Shown here in pieces: positions 45,856 through 54,241 of a stretch of 64,000 nt of DNA. The position numbers and the translations under genes were made by a program. The DNA is taken from assembly GCA_963835135.1 (NCBI GenBank), contig CAWIEF010000001.1, positions 1 to 64,000 of the forward strand. The letters are read 5' to 3'. The notes under the pieces are model-generated. The model did no database searches and had not been told where the DNA came from. It saw only the letters and a program-made list of their open reading frames with translations. Every line of letters begins with the position of its first letter. Position 1 is the stretch's first letter. The stretch is from JAVVHH01 sp963835135 (GTDB lineage Bacteria; Pseudomonadota; Alphaproteobacteria; Acetobacterales; Acetobacteraceae).

Positions 45856-47263
45856 GCTCGGACGATCCTCGCGGGGGTTTCGGCTCGAAACGGTAGGGGC
45901 TGGCGCTGCCCAGCGCCGGGTCGAGCACGAGGCGGTGCTCCAGCGGCGGGAAGGCCCGGCTCCGGCAGCCCTCCCGGTCGCACAGCCGGCACGACAGCCC
46001 GATCCCGACCGCCGCCCGCTCCACGTCGATGCCGTCCGCATAGACCAGCGACGCGGCGTGCCCGATGTCGCAGCCCATTGCGATGACATGGGTGGGCGGC
46101 GGCTCGCCCCAACGGGCGGCACGGCCGATGACGGACCGGGCGAAGCACAGGAACGTCGCCCCGTCCGGCAGTTGCGCCACCTGGACGTGGATTCGCCCGG
46201 GCTGCCCGAACGCGCCATGCACCACCCAGCGCGGGCACGAGCCGCCGAACCGGGAGAACGGGAACCCGGCCGCCGAGAACCGTTTGCTGACGTTCCCCGC
46301 CGGATCGACCCGCAGGAAGAAGAACGGCACGCCCCGCGCGCCCGTCCGCTGCAGCGAGGAGAGCCGCTGGCACACCTGCTCGTAGCTCGCCCCAAACCGC
46401 GCCGCGATCCCATCGATGTCGTGCCGGAGCGCCGCCGCCGCCTGCCGGAACGGCCCATACGGCAGCAAGACGGCGGCCGCCGTGTAGTTCAGCAGCCCGA
46501 GCCGGATCAGCGCCCCGGCCTCCGTCGAAGTCGGGGCAATGGCCACGATCTGCGCCTCGATCGCGTCCCGCGCCTCCAGCAGCACCAGTTGGAACGCAAG
46601 GTGGAACGCCTGGCTGGCCCGCGGCAGCTGCTCCGACAGCGCGAACCGGCGCCTGCCCGGCTCGTACCGGCGCAGCGCGCCCTCGAGCGGACCGACCTCG
46701 ACCTGCAGCCCGTGCGAGCGGCGCAGGCGGTCGATGATCGCGTAATCCCGGTCGGCCGGAACCGGGGGCAGCGTGCGCGCGATCGCCTCCGCCGCAGCCT
46801 CGAGGTCCGGGAAATGATTGGCCCGCTCGTGGATGGCGTCGCGCGCCTCCTCGTTCGGCATCAGCAGCCGCCGGCCGGACGGCAGCGCAAGGCCGCTGCT
46901 CTCCTCCCGCGCGACGCGCCAGGCGCGGTAGAGCGCCAGGATGCCGCGCGCGGCCGCCGGGCTGTCGGAGGCGAGCGCGGCCAGGTCCCGCCCGTCCACC
47001 TGCTGGTCGAGCAACGGGTCCGCAAACACCTCCCGCAACCCGGCCTCCAACTGCCGCTCCTGGCTCCCGGACAGTGATGCCAGATCGACCTTCAGCGTCT
47101 CCGCCAGCTTGATCAGCAGCGCGGCCGTGACCGGGCGCTGCTCGTGCTCGATGAGGTTCAGATAGCTGGCCGATATGCCGAGCTTGGCCGCCAGCCCCTG
47201 CTGGGTGAGAGCCTGTTCGGTGCGGAGCCGGCGTACGGCCCGGCCGATGAGCGGAGCGGCCAT
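45848..47263 (-). CDS. ScfR/RamB-type transcriptional regulator (XRE HTH + IrrE-like domain)
   Basis: A 471-residue regulator of short-chain acyl metabolism type. The N-terminal HTH (about 9-62) reads LRTEQALTQQGLAAKLGISASYLNLIEHEQRPV. The centre holds an ImmA/IrrE-like domain without a clear metal site: the region RASQAFHLAFQLVLLEARD replaces HExxH. The C-terminal DUF2083 part carries a cysteine set (GLSCRLCDREGCRSRAFPP). Relatives control acetate, propionate or methylcitrate genes. It is divergent from nothing: the next gene upstream is also on the minus strand. Two T/A-rich half-sites (TTTACAAAACG, TTTGTCAAAAATC) in its leader may be binding sites. Confidence 0.85.
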   Translation of the reverse strand: MAAPLIGRAVRRLRTEQALTQQGLAAKLGISASYLNLIEHEQRPVTAALLIKLAETLKVDLASLSGSQERQLEAGLREVFADPLLDQQVDGRDLAALASDSPAAARGILALYRAWRVAREESSGLALPSGRRLLMPNEEARDAIHERANHFPDLEAAAEAIARTLPPVPADRDYAIIDRLRRSHGLQVEVGPLEGALRRYEPGRRRFALSEQLPRASQAFHLAFQLVLLEARDAIEAQIVAIAPTSTEAGALIRLGLLNYTAAAVLLPYGPFRQAAAALRHDIDGIAARFGASYEQVCQRLSSLQRTGARGVPFFFLRVDPAGNVSKRFSAAGFPFSRFGGSCPRWVVHGAFGQPGRIHVQVAQLPDGATFLCFARSVIGRAARWGEPPPTHVIAMGCDIGHAASLVYADGIDVERAAVGIGLSCRLCDREGCRSRAFPPLEHRLVLDPALGSASPYRFEPKPPRGSSEHG

Positions 47264-47363
47264 CGTCGCGACTTTACAAAACGAACGGTCGATTATGTCA
47301 AGCCAAAGTTGCCTGGCGCAATCTCCTGTTCATCAACCCGGCAATTTGTCAAAAATCAACCGA

Positions 47364-48011
47364 TTACCAGGCCAGCGTAGCCCCGGCATAGTCGACGAAC
47401 GCCGAGCCGGGCATCGTCCGATGCTCCTCGATCACGTCCGCGATCCCCTTCACGCTGGTCGCCACGTCCAGATCGGCCCCCTTGCCGCCCATATCCGTCT
47501 CCACCCAGCCCGGATGGAACGACAGCACCGGCCGCCCGCCGAAGCTGGCGATCTTCGCCCGGGTCAACGAGTTCAGCGCCGCCTTGCTCGCGCGGTACAT
47601 CGCCTTGTTGTCCTGCGCAGTCAGCGCCACGCTCCCCATCCGGCTGCTCATGAACGCCACCATCCCATCGGCCTTCACACCGCCCAACAGCGCCAGCGCC
47701 GCCCGCACCGGCGCCACCGCATTCGTCATGAACAGGTGCCCGATCCCCTCCGCATCGATCTCCTCGAAGCTGTCCGGCTCGGAGATGCCCGCGTTGACGA
47801 ATAGCAGGTCGAGATCGGCCACCTGCAGCGCCGCGATGCTCGCCGGATCGGTGATGTCGGCCATCGCCGCCCGGGCTCCCACCGCCTCCAGCCCGGCCCG
47901 GTCCGCCTCCTTGCGCACCGTCCCGGTCACCGTCCAGTTCCGCGCCATCAACTCACGGGCCAACCCCAAGCCAAGACCACGCGAGGCGCCGAGGATCAAA
48001 GCGTTATGCAC
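47364..48011 (-). CDS. Short-chain dehydrogenase/reductase (CsgA/C-factor-like)
   Basis: A 215-residue SDR of the short subgroup. LILGASRGLGLGLARE is the coenzyme loop, VNAGIS follows, the Ser is in MSSRMGSV, and Tyr139/Lys143 lie in MYRASKAALN. FHPGWVETDMGG near 165 is typical of the C-factor-like branch. The role is unknown. A 100-base gap separates its stop from the regulator start; that gap holds T/A-rich sites. Confidence 0.87.
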   Translation of the reverse strand: MHNALILGASRGLGLGLARELMARNWTVTGTVRKEADRAGLEAVGARAAMADITDPASIAALQVADLDLLFVNAGISEPDSFEEIDAEGIGHLFMTNAVAPVRAALALLGGVKADGMVAFMSSRMGSVALTAQDNKAMYRASKAALNSLTRAKIASFGGRPVLSFHPGWVETDMGGKGADLDVATSVKGIADVIEEHRTMPGSAFVDYAGATLAW

Positions 48012-48093
48012 AGGCCGTCTCCACCGTTGGACGACGGCAACATCGGCGCACGACGCCGCGCGCGCAACCTCCCGCGCCGCCCGGCCCCTGGCA

Positions 48094-48765
48094 CTAGACG
48101 ATCATCTTCTCCTTGCGTCCGGACCGCTCCCCCTTGGCAGCGCGCTGCTTGCCCAGCTCCGCCTCGGCCGTGGCGACCATCTCGTCCTCGTGCCGGTTCA
48201 CCCAGACGACGAACCAGATGATCAGCCCCAGCGCGATGACCCCCAGCGTCAGGCCGATCGGTCCGATGAACGCCTTGATATGGTCGCCGACGAGGTAGGC
48301 GGCCATCCCGTAGCCCACCACCCAGCACACGCCGCCGAGCCCGTTCCAGATCAGGAAGGTCGTCCAATGCATGTGCGTCGCCCCGGCCAGCAGCGCCGCG
48401 AAGGTGCGCAGGAAGGCGATGAACCGGCCGAAGAATACGACTTTGCCGCCGTGCTTTTGGAACATGTAGTCGCCCAGCGTGATGCGCTTCTCGGTCAGTC
48501 CGATCTTGCCGCCCCACCGCACCAGCGCCCGCCGCCCGGCCAGCCTGCCGATCAGGTAGCCCGCGTTGTCCCCCATAACGGCGCCCACCACGGCCCAGGA
48601 CAATGCCGCATAGACGTTGATCCCTCCCTTCGTCGACGCATAGATCGCCAGGCCGATCAGCAGGCTCTCGCCCGGCAGCGGCAGTCCCATGCTCTCGAAG
48701 AAGATCACCACGGCAACGACCCAGGTCCCGTGGCCCTGGACGACGCCGTCCACCCAATCAAGCAT
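48094..48765 (-). CDS. DedA/SNARE-associated family membrane protein
   Basis: A 223-residue inner-membrane protein with 4-5 helices. FFESMGLPLPGESLLIGLAI is the DedA hallmark with the conserved Glu and Pro, and GRFIAFLRTFAALLAGATHM is the second motif with the key Arg. Members are thought to flip polyprenyl phosphate or phospholipids and to support membrane homeostasis. The C-terminal 30 residues are charged. ATG 48765 has GGGAGG at 6 bases; the gene overlaps queC by 8 bases. Confidence 0.9.
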   Translation of the reverse strand: MLDWVDGVVQGHGTWVVAVVIFFESMGLPLPGESLLIGLAIYASTKGGINVYAALSWAVVGAVMGDNAGYLIGRLAGRRALVRWGGKIGLTEKRITLGDYMFQKHGGKVVFFGRFIAFLRTFAALLAGATHMHWTTFLIWNGLGGVCWVVGYGMAAYLVGDHIKAFIGPIGLTLGVIALGLIIWFVVWVNRHEDEMVATAEAELGKQRAAKGERSGRKEKMIV

Positions 48766-49444
48766 CCGCACCCTCCCGGAACCGCCGCCATCCGTCCGCC
48801 CGCAGCCCGCAGGCCGGACACGCGCCGCAGCCGAAACCCCAGGCGTGGCGATGCGTACGGTCGCCCAGATAACACGTGTGCGTGAGTTCGATCGTGATGT
48901 CGAGCACGCCCAGCCGCTCCGCCATCGCCCAAGTCGCCGCTTTGTCCAGCCACATCAGCGGTGTCTCCAGCACGAACCGCCGCTCCAGCCCCAGGTTGAG
49001 CGCCAGCTGCATCGCCTTGACCGTATCGTCGCGGCAGTCCGGATAGCCGCTGAAATCCGTCTCGCACATCCCGCCCACGACCCGGCGCAACCCCCGCCGG
49101 TACGCCAACGCCGCCGCATACGTCAGGAACAGCAGGTTGCGCCCCGGCACGAACGTCGTCGGCAGCCCGTCCGCCCCCATCGCGATCGCCACCTCGCTCG
49201 TCAGCGCCGTCTGGCCGAGCGCCGCCAGCCCGGCGCCGATGTCGATCACCGTATCCGGACCCAGCCCGGGCCACCGCGCCGCCAGCGCCGCCCGGATCGG
49301 CCCGCGGCACTCCAACTCGACCGCATGCCGCTGCCCATAAGCGAACCCGACCGTCTCGACCCGGCCATACCGCTCCAGCGCCCAGGCCAGGCACGCCGTG
49401 CTGTCCTGCCCGCCGCTGAACAGCACCAATGCGCCCTCGTCCAT
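48758..49444 (-). CDS. queC: 7-cyano-7-deazaguanine synthase
   Basis: Makes preQ0 from 7-carboxy-7-deazaguanine, ammonia and ATP for queuosine synthesis. 228 residues. The PP-loop is LFSGGQDST (8-16). GRNLLFLTYAAALAY and CETDFSGYPDCRDDTVKAMQ are family motifs. The zinc ligands are Cys191, Cys206, Cys209 and Cys212. The start is ATG 49444, with ATG 49465 possible. QueD and QueE are not in the window. It is divergent from the E1-like gene with 34 bases between. Confidence 0.93.
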   Translation of the reverse strand: MDEGALVLFSGGQDSTACLAWALERYGRVETVGFAYGQRHAVELECRGPIRAALAARWPGLGPDTVIDIGAGLAALGQTALTSEVAIAMGADGLPTTFVPGRNLLFLTYAAALAYRRGLRRVVGGMCETDFSGYPDCRDDTVKAMQLALNLGLERRFVLETPLMWLDKAATWAMAERLGVLDITIELTHTCYLGDRTHRHAWGFGCGACPACGLRADGWRRFREGADA

Positions 49445-49478
49445 CGCGCCCCACCCGTCGAACACCTATCTTGCCGGT

Positions 49479-50270
49479 ATGGACCTGGATTTCAGCGAAG
49501 ACGAGATCGCCCGCTACTCGCGCCACATCCTGCTCGCCGAGGTCGGCGGCATCGGCCAGGCCAAGCTGCGCGCCGCCCGCGTGCTGGTCGTCGGCGCCGG
49601 CGGCCTCGGCAGCCCGGTCCTGCTCTATCTCGCCGCCGCCGGCGTCGGCACCATCGGCCTCATCGACGACGACCACGTCGACCTCTCCAACCTGCAGCGG
49701 CAGATCGCCCACACCACCGATCGTGTTGGCGTCGCCAAGGTCCGCTCCGCCGCTGCCGCCGCCCAGGCCATCAACCCGGCCGTCGCCATCGAGGCCCACG
49801 AAACCCGCCTCACCGCCGGCAACGCGCTCGACCTGATCGCCCGCTACGACCTCGTCTGCGACGGCAGCGACAATTTCGACACCCGCTTCCTCGTCGCCGA
49901 CGCCTGCGCCCTGGCCCGCCGCACCCTCGTCTCCGCCGCCGTCCTCCGCTTCGACGGTCAGCTCTCGGTCTTCAAGCCGCACGCCGGCGGCCCCTGCTAC
50001 CGCTGCCTGCACCCCGCGCCCCCGCCGCCCGGCCTTGTGCCAAGTTGCAGCGAGGCCGGCATCCTCGGCGCGGTGACCGGCGTTTTGGGCACGCTGCAAG
50101 CCACCGAAACGCTGAAGGAGATCATCGGCATCGGCGACGGCCTCTCCGGCCGCCTGCTGATCTGGGACGCGCTCGGCGCCCGCATGCGCACAATCCGCCT
50201 CCCCCGCGACCCGGCCTGTCCTCTCTGCGGCGACCACCCGACCATCACCGATCTCTCCGCCCATGGCTGA
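49479..50270 (+). CDS. moeB: MoeB/ThiF/HesA-type E1-like adenylyltransferase
   Basis: A 263-residue enzyme that adenylates the C-terminal Gly-Gly of a small sulfur carrier such as MoaD or ThiS. ATP loop VVGAGGLGSP (38-46), DDDHVDLSNLQRQI with Asp65 and Arg74, Cys-x2-Cys pairs at 173/176 and 247/250 for zinc, and SCSEAGILG. No rhodanese domain is present. It overlaps the DsrE-like gene by 8 bases and heads a plus-strand run that ends in the nitrile-hydratase-like genes. MoaD or ThiS is not present here. Confidence 0.85.
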   Translation: MDLDFSEDEIARYSRHILLAEVGGIGQAKLRAARVLVVGAGGLGSPVLLYLAAAGVGTIGLIDDDHVDLSNLQRQIAHTTDRVGVAKVRSAAAAAQAINPAVAIEAHETRLTAGNALDLIARYDLVCDGSDNFDTRFLVADACALARRTLVSAAVLRFDGQLSVFKPHAGGPCYRCLHPAPPPPGLVPSCSEAGILGAVTGVLGTLQATETLKEIIGIGDGLSGRLLIWDALGARMRTIRLPRDPACPLCGDHPTITDLSAHG

Positions 50271-50640
50271 GCCTCTCGGCCTACTGCTGATCACCGGCAC
50301 TCACGAGCGCGCCCACTACGCCTTCATGCTCGCCGTCGCCGCCGCCGCGATTGGCCGCCCCGTCATCCTCTTCGCCACCAACGACGGCTGCCGCGCCCTT
50401 TTGCAGGACTGGTCCAGCCTGACCCAAGCCGACCGCGACGCCTCCGTAATCGCGCAAGGCGTCGCCGGCCTCGACGAACTGCGCGGCGCGGCTTCGGATC
50501 TGGGTGTACGTCTGCTGGTCTGCGAGGCCGGGTTGCACATGGCGGGCCTGGCGGCATCGGCGCTGCTGCCCACCGTGGAGGTCTCCGGCATCCCGACATT
50601 CCTCCTCGCCGCCGGCGCTGGAGCGATCGTAACGCTCTGA
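50263..50640 (+). CDS. DsrE/DsrF-like small protein
   Basis: A 125-residue alpha/beta protein: LGLLLITGTHERAHYAFMLAVAAAAIGRPVILFATNDGCRAL is split over the first strand, helix and second strand typical of DsrE-like folds. It ends LLVCEAGLHMAGL and a C-terminal strand near GIPTFLLAAG. Cys87 is in the position that carries persulfide in some family members. The role may be sulfur transfer or peroxiredoxin-like scaffolding. It is translationally coupled to the E1-like gene. Confidence 0.7.
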   Translation: MAEPLGLLLITGTHERAHYAFMLAVAAAAIGRPVILFATNDGCRALLQDWSSLTQADRDASVIAQGVAGLDELRGAASDLGVRLLVCEAGLHMAGLAASALLPTVEVSGIPTFLLAAGAGAIVTL

Positions 50641-50681
50641 TGCGCTTGACCCGGCGGCGATGTCCGCGGCAGGGAGGACGC

Positions 50682-51443
50682 ATGCGTCTCGCCGTCCTTC
50701 TCCTGCTGGCCATCCCAGCCTACGCGGTGGCGCAACCTGCGCCGTCCGTGCTCGTGCCACCCCCTGGGATGCGCCCGCCCGTGGCGCCCCATCCGGCTCC
50801 GGCCACCGATCACAAGACGACGCCTCCTGCCAAACAATCCCCGGCCCAGCCTGCTCCGCCCAAAACCGGCGTTGCCAAACCGGCTGGTCGTAGGCTCCCC
50901 GCCAAACCCACCGCGCACCCGGCCCGCAAGCCGCCGGCCGCGCCCCATGCGCCCGCCGCCGCCCCCGCCCCCGCGCCCGCCCCAGTCGAGCCGCCGCCCG
51001 CCGAGCCCGGCAAGGGCAGCAACACCGGCCTGCCGCTCCCGCGCTTCGCCGCGCTCCGCTCCGACGATGTCAACTTCCGCAGCGGGCCCGGCACCCGCTA
51101 CCCGATCGACTGGGTCTACAAGCGCCGCGACCTGCCCGTGCGGATCGAGCGCGAGTTCGAGATCTGGCGCCTCGTCGAGGATCCGTTTGGCAACAAGGGC
51201 TGGGTCAACCAGGCCACCCTGACCGGGCGCCGCACGGCGGTGGTCGCCGGGTCGGAGCGCGTGCTGCACCAGGCGGCCAGCGACAGCGCCGGGCCGGTCG
51301 CCACGCTCAAGCCCAACGTCATCCTCCGCCTGCGCGGGTGCGAGGCCAATTCGGAGTGGTGCCAGGCCCAGATCGGGGATTATCGTGGTTACATCAAGCG
51401 CAGCGAGATCTGGGGCGTGCTGCCCGGCGAGGTGATCCAATGA
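50682..51443 (+). CDS. Secreted protein with Pro/Ala-rich linker and bacterial SH3 domain
   Basis: A 253-residue exported protein. The signal peptide (LAVLLLLAIPAYAVAQ) is followed by about 100 residues of Pro/Ala/Lys linker. The C-terminal part (about 125-253) has an SH3_3/SH3_4 pattern: VNFRSGPGTRYPIDWVY, EFEIWRLVEDPFGNKGWV and GDYRGYIKRSEIWG. It probably binds cell wall in the periplasm. GGGAGG lies 4 bases before the ATG, and the stop overlaps the next gene by 4 bases (ATGA). Confidence 0.8.
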   Translation: MRLAVLLLLAIPAYAVAQPAPSVLVPPPGMRPPVAPHPAPATDHKTTPPAKQSPAQPAPPKTGVAKPAGRRLPAKPTAHPARKPPAAPHAPAAAPAPAPAPVEPPPAEPGKGSNTGLPLPRFAALRSDDVNFRSGPGTRYPIDWVYKRRDLPVRIEREFEIWRLVEDPFGNKGWVNQATLTGRRTAVVAGSERVLHQAASDSAGPVATLKPNVILRLRGCEANSEWCQAQIGDYRGYIKRSEIWGVLPGEVIQ

Positions 51444-51748
51444 ACGAAGCGGCGCCACGCGCCATGCACGACCTCGGCGGCGTCTCGCGCTTCCTCTGCG
51501 AGGGCATCGACACCGAGCCGCACGCCCTGACCGAATTCGACCGCACCGTCGACGCGCTGCGCCAGATCCTCGGCGCCAAGGCGATCATGAGCGTCGACGA
51601 ACTCCGGCGCGGCATCGAGGCCATCCCCGAGCCGGACTACCTGCGCCTCTCCTACTACGAGAAATGGATCCGCTCGATCACCGACAACCTGCTCGCCCGC
51701 GGCGTGATCACCGAAGCGGAGCTGCAGGCAGCACTCGACCGATGCTGA
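51440..51748 (+). CDS. Nitrile hydratase beta-subunit N-terminal-type protein (thiocyanate hydrolase beta-like)
   Basis: A 102-residue protein matching only the N-terminal half of the nitrile hydratase beta subunit: MHDLGGVSRF at the start, then PDYLRLSYYEKWIRSITDNLL and GVITEAELQAAL. In ordinary enzymes this half and the next are one chain; in thiocyanate hydrolase they are separate subunits, in the gene order beta-alpha-gamma seen here. It overlaps the next gene by 7 bases. A nitrile hydratase accessory role is the alternative. Confidence 0.75.
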   Translation: MNEAAPRAMHDLGGVSRFLCEGIDTEPHALTEFDRTVDALRQILGAKAIMSVDELRRGIEAIPEPDYLRLSYYEKWIRSITDNLLARGVITEAELQAALDRC

Positions 51749-52017
51749 CCCCCGGCGCCGCCGTGCGCGTCCGCGACGACTGGCCCGAGACAAGCGGACC
51801 CTGCCACATCCGCACGCCCCACTACCTGCGCGGCCATACTGGCACCGTGCTCCGCCATCTCGGCGATTTCCGCAACCCGGAAGACCTCGCCTTCGCCCGT
51901 CCGGCCGCGCTCCTGCCGCTGTACCACGTCGCCTTCGCCCCGCGATCGATCTGGCCGGACGCGGGCGGCAACGAGATCGTGGTCGAGATCTTCGAACCTT
52001 GGTTGGAGCCGCTATGA
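51742..52017 (+). CDS. Nitrile hydratase beta-subunit C-terminal-type protein (thiocyanate hydrolase alpha-like)
   Basis: A 91-residue protein equal to the SH3-like barrel of the nitrile hydratase beta subunit: TPGAAVRVRDDWPETSGPCHIRTPHYLRG, split over its first strands, then GHTGTVLRHLGDFRNPEDLAF and LYHVAF...IWPD, ending FEPWLEPL. The RTPHYLRG-x-TG pattern contacts the metal subunit in known structures. The start overlaps the previous stop by 7 bases and the stop overlaps the next start by 4. Confidence 0.8.
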   Translation: MLTPGAAVRVRDDWPETSGPCHIRTPHYLRGHTGTVLRHLGDFRNPEDLAFARPAALLPLYHVAFAPRSIWPDAGGNEIVVEIFEPWLEPL

Positions 52018-52598
52018 CGCGCCTGCTGGAGACCAAAGGCGATCGCCTGCTCGCCGCCGTGCGAATGCTCCTGGCCGAAAAGGGCGTCGCGACCGAGCCC
52101 GAGATCGCCGCCGCCATCGAGCGCACCGACCGCGCCAGCCCGGCCCAGGGCGCCCGCATGGTCGCCCGCGCCTGGACAGACCCGGCGTTCCGCGCCCTCA
52201 TGCTCGAGGATGGCGCCCGAGCCGCCGAAAGCCTCGGCATTCCCATGCGCGGCCTCCCCCCGCTCGGCGTGCTCGAGAACACCGAGACGACCCACAACCT
52301 GGTCGTTTGCACGCTCTGCAGTTGCTACCCGCGCGCCGTGCTCGGCTACCCGCCGTTCTGGTTCAAATCAGTCGCCTACCGCGCCCGCGCCATCCGCGAC
52401 CCGGCCGGCGTGCTCGCCGAATGGGGCACCACCCTCCCCGCCGGCACCGCCATCCGCGTCGTCGACAGCACCGCCGACTACCGCTGGATGGTCCTTCCCC
52501 GCCGCCCCGCCGGCACCGACGCCTGGACCGAGCAACAACTCGCCGCCCTCGTCACCGCCGAATCCATGATCGGCGTCACCGTACCGCAAACCTCGTAG
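52014..52598 (+). CDS. Nitrile hydratase alpha/thiocyanate hydrolase gamma-type metal subunit, cobalt form
   Basis: A 194-residue metal subunit. The metal-binding site is VCTLCSCYPR with Cys99, Cys102, Ser103 and Cys104; the Thr after the first Cys marks the cobalt class, where Fe enzymes have Ser. YPPFWFKSVAYRARAI and RWMVLPRRPAGT are family signatures. With the two preceding small proteins it would form a hydrolytic or hydrating enzyme for nitriles or thiocyanate. No cobalt transporter or metallochaperone-like activator is visible next to it. Confidence 0.88.
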   Translation: MTRLLETKGDRLLAAVRMLLAEKGVATEPEIAAAIERTDRASPAQGARMVARAWTDPAFRALMLEDGARAAESLGIPMRGLPPLGVLENTETTHNLVVCTLCSCYPRAVLGYPPFWFKSVAYRARAIRDPAGVLAEWGTTLPAGTAIRVVDSTADYRWMVLPRRPAGTDAWTEQQLAALVTAESMIGVTVPQTS

Positions 52599-52634
52599 GG
52601 CGGCTTCAATCCACCACCACGCCCACCGCCGCCC

Positions 52635-53693
52635 TCAACTCCCCTGCTTCGGCACCCCGGCCAAGAACTCCGCCAGCGGCCTCTGATAGAACTTCGCCAT
52701 CGACGTCGTCCCGTGCCCCGCCGTCTCCGGGCTCTCCGGGATCAGGTAATACTTCGCGCTGCTCACCCGCTTCAGCGCCGCCTCCAGCAACCCGGTCTGC
52801 GGCGGGTTGCGCTCGTCGTCGGCCGAGTTGATCACCAGCACGCTCGCCTTGATCGCCCCTAACCGCGGCGCCGCGTCGAAATCGCTCGACGCCTCCCACT
52901 GATACAAAAAGTCGTTCGCGTCGGCCGTGAACGGCACCGCCTTGCGCTTGGCCAGCGCCGCGTCCGCCGCCTCCCGCGTCGGCGCCTCCTTGGCATACGC
53001 CGAGCTGCCGCCGCTGGTCGCGATCCCGAACCACACGTTTGCATTCCGCAGATTGGGCGGCTGCTCGGTGTAGTTGCCGTCGCGCCACGCCGGGTCGGTG
53101 CGCACCGCGTCGATGATCATGCGGCGCATCATCCAGTTCCGGCTCGACATCGCGGTCGGCTGGCTCGCCATCGGCACCAGCGCGTCCATGAACTCGGGGT
53201 ATGACTCACCCCACACCCATGTCTCCATGCCGCCCATCGAGTTGCCGATCACCGCCCGCAGGTGCTGCAGCCCGAGCCCCTTGGTCAGCAGCTCGTGCTG
53301 GGCCGCGACCATGTCGTCGTAATCGTAGTGCGGAAAGCTCGCCCGTAGGCCGTCCGACGGCTTGGACGACTGCCCCGCTCCGACCGCGTCCGGCAGGATG
53401 ATGTAGTATTTCGCCGCATCGAGCGGCTGCCCCGGCCCGAACAATTCGCCCGCGAAGGCCGGCGTCAGCATCCCGGCGCCGGTGCCCGCGGTCCCATGCA
53501 GCACCAGCACCGGCTCGCCCGTCTTGGCCCCCACCGTCGTGTAGTGGAGCGTCAGCTCCTTCATCACGCTGCCGTCGTGGAAGCGGAACCCCTGCGCCAC
53601 GTAGTCGCCCTGCACCGGCGCCGGATACTCGGCCGCCTGCGCCGCCCCGCCCAGCAGCACCGCCGCTGCGAGCACTCGCCACCCCACCGCCAT
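52635..53693 (-). CDS. Exported alpha/beta hydrolase (homoserine acetyltransferase-like fold)
   Basis: A 352-residue protein with a signal peptide (VLAAAVLLGGAAQA, cleavage near residue 20). The nucleophile is Ser152 in GNSMGGMETW, and HGTAGTG near 66-72 forms the oxyanion side. SADDERNPP holds the Asp and ETAGHGTTS the His. The fold is that of MetX-like hydrolases, but the export signal argues against methionine synthesis, so an esterase or lactonase role is more likely. It is convergent with the nitrile-hydratase-like operon. Confidence 0.83.
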   Translation of the reverse strand: MAVGWRVLAAAVLLGGAAQAAEYPAPVQGDYVAQGFRFHDGSVMKELTLHYTTVGAKTGEPVLVLHGTAGTGAGMLTPAFAGELFGPGQPLDAAKYYIILPDAVGAGQSSKPSDGLRASFPHYDYDDMVAAQHELLTKGLGLQHLRAVIGNSMGGMETWVWGESYPEFMDALVPMASQPTAMSSRNWMMRRMIIDAVRTDPAWRDGNYTEQPPNLRNANVWFGIATSGGSSAYAKEAPTREAADAALAKRKAVPFTADANDFLYQWEASSDFDAAPRLGAIKASVLVINSADDERNPPQTGLLEAALKRVSSAKYYLIPESPETAGHGTTSMAKFYQRPLAEFLAGVPKQGS

Positions 53694-53748
53694 GACGGCC
53701 TCCCTCGATTTGGCCCAGCTTAGGCGCACGATCGCGGCTCCCGCAACG

Positions 53749-54165
53749 TCAGGCCCAGCCCAGCTCCCGCATCGCCCAGGGCGCGTTCCAGATCTTCGTC
53801 AGGTGCGCGATCTTTCCGTCCGCGAACTGCATCACGTACACGTAATCCGTCCGCGTGCTCCGGCCGGTCGGCGGCACTGGCCCGCCCGCGCCGGTATGCG
53901 TCCCCGAAAACACGCCGAAGACGCAGACGTTGCTCCGTTCCACGTCGGTGGCGAACGACTTCACCTCGTAGCGCCCGTCCGGCATGGAGCCGAGCAGAGC
54001 CTTCATCCACTCGGTATAGTCCTCGAGCGACGTCACCCCGGCCAGCGGCTCCGACTGCGCAGAAAACAGCGCCTGGTCCGCGCAATAGGCGCGGGTTCCG
54101 GCCCAACCCTCCCCGGTTTCGCAGGCGTTGAAGAACAAACGGGCGGTTTCGGTGATCGTCGCCAT
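53749..54165 (-). CDS. SnoaL-like/NTF2-fold protein
   Basis: A 138-residue protein with the cone-shaped NTF2 fold: an N-terminal helix (TARLFFNACETGEGWAG), a long helix LEDYTEWMKALLGSMPD, and four strands including VYVMQFADGKIAHLTKIW. The relatives include polyketide cyclases and proteins with no catalytic role. The ligand is unknown. GGGAG precedes the ATG, and an upstream TTATCGCTATCGTAAT stretch (54182-54197, minus strand) may be its -10 region or an operator. Confidence 0.75.
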   Translation of the reverse strand: MATITETARLFFNACETGEGWAGTRAYCADQALFSAQSEPLAGVTSLEDYTEWMKALLGSMPDGRYEVKSFATDVERSNVCVFGVFSGTHTGAGGPVPPTGRSTRTDYVYVMQFADGKIAHLTKIWNAPWAMRELGWA

Positions 54166-54211
54166 CGTTCAGCTCCCGCTATTACGATAGCGATAACATC
54201 GACTCGCGTCC

Positions 54212-54241
54212 CGCGCGAGGACTTACCGCGCGAGGACTTAC
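54212..54241. repeat. Tandem direct repeat at the end of the MFS gene
   Basis: Two exact copies of CGCGCGAGGACTTAC (54212-54226 and 54227-54241), followed by a partial third copy, CGCGCGA, at 54242. On the minus strand the copies include the TAA stop of the MFS gene. It looks like a slippage duplication with no obvious function. Confidence 0.7.

Noticed and set aside
48689..50300. Long frames on both strands across dedA, queC and the E1-like gene
   Set aside because: They are shadows of three well-recognised genes. They have repetitive Arg/Pro or Gly/Ala composition and no motif.
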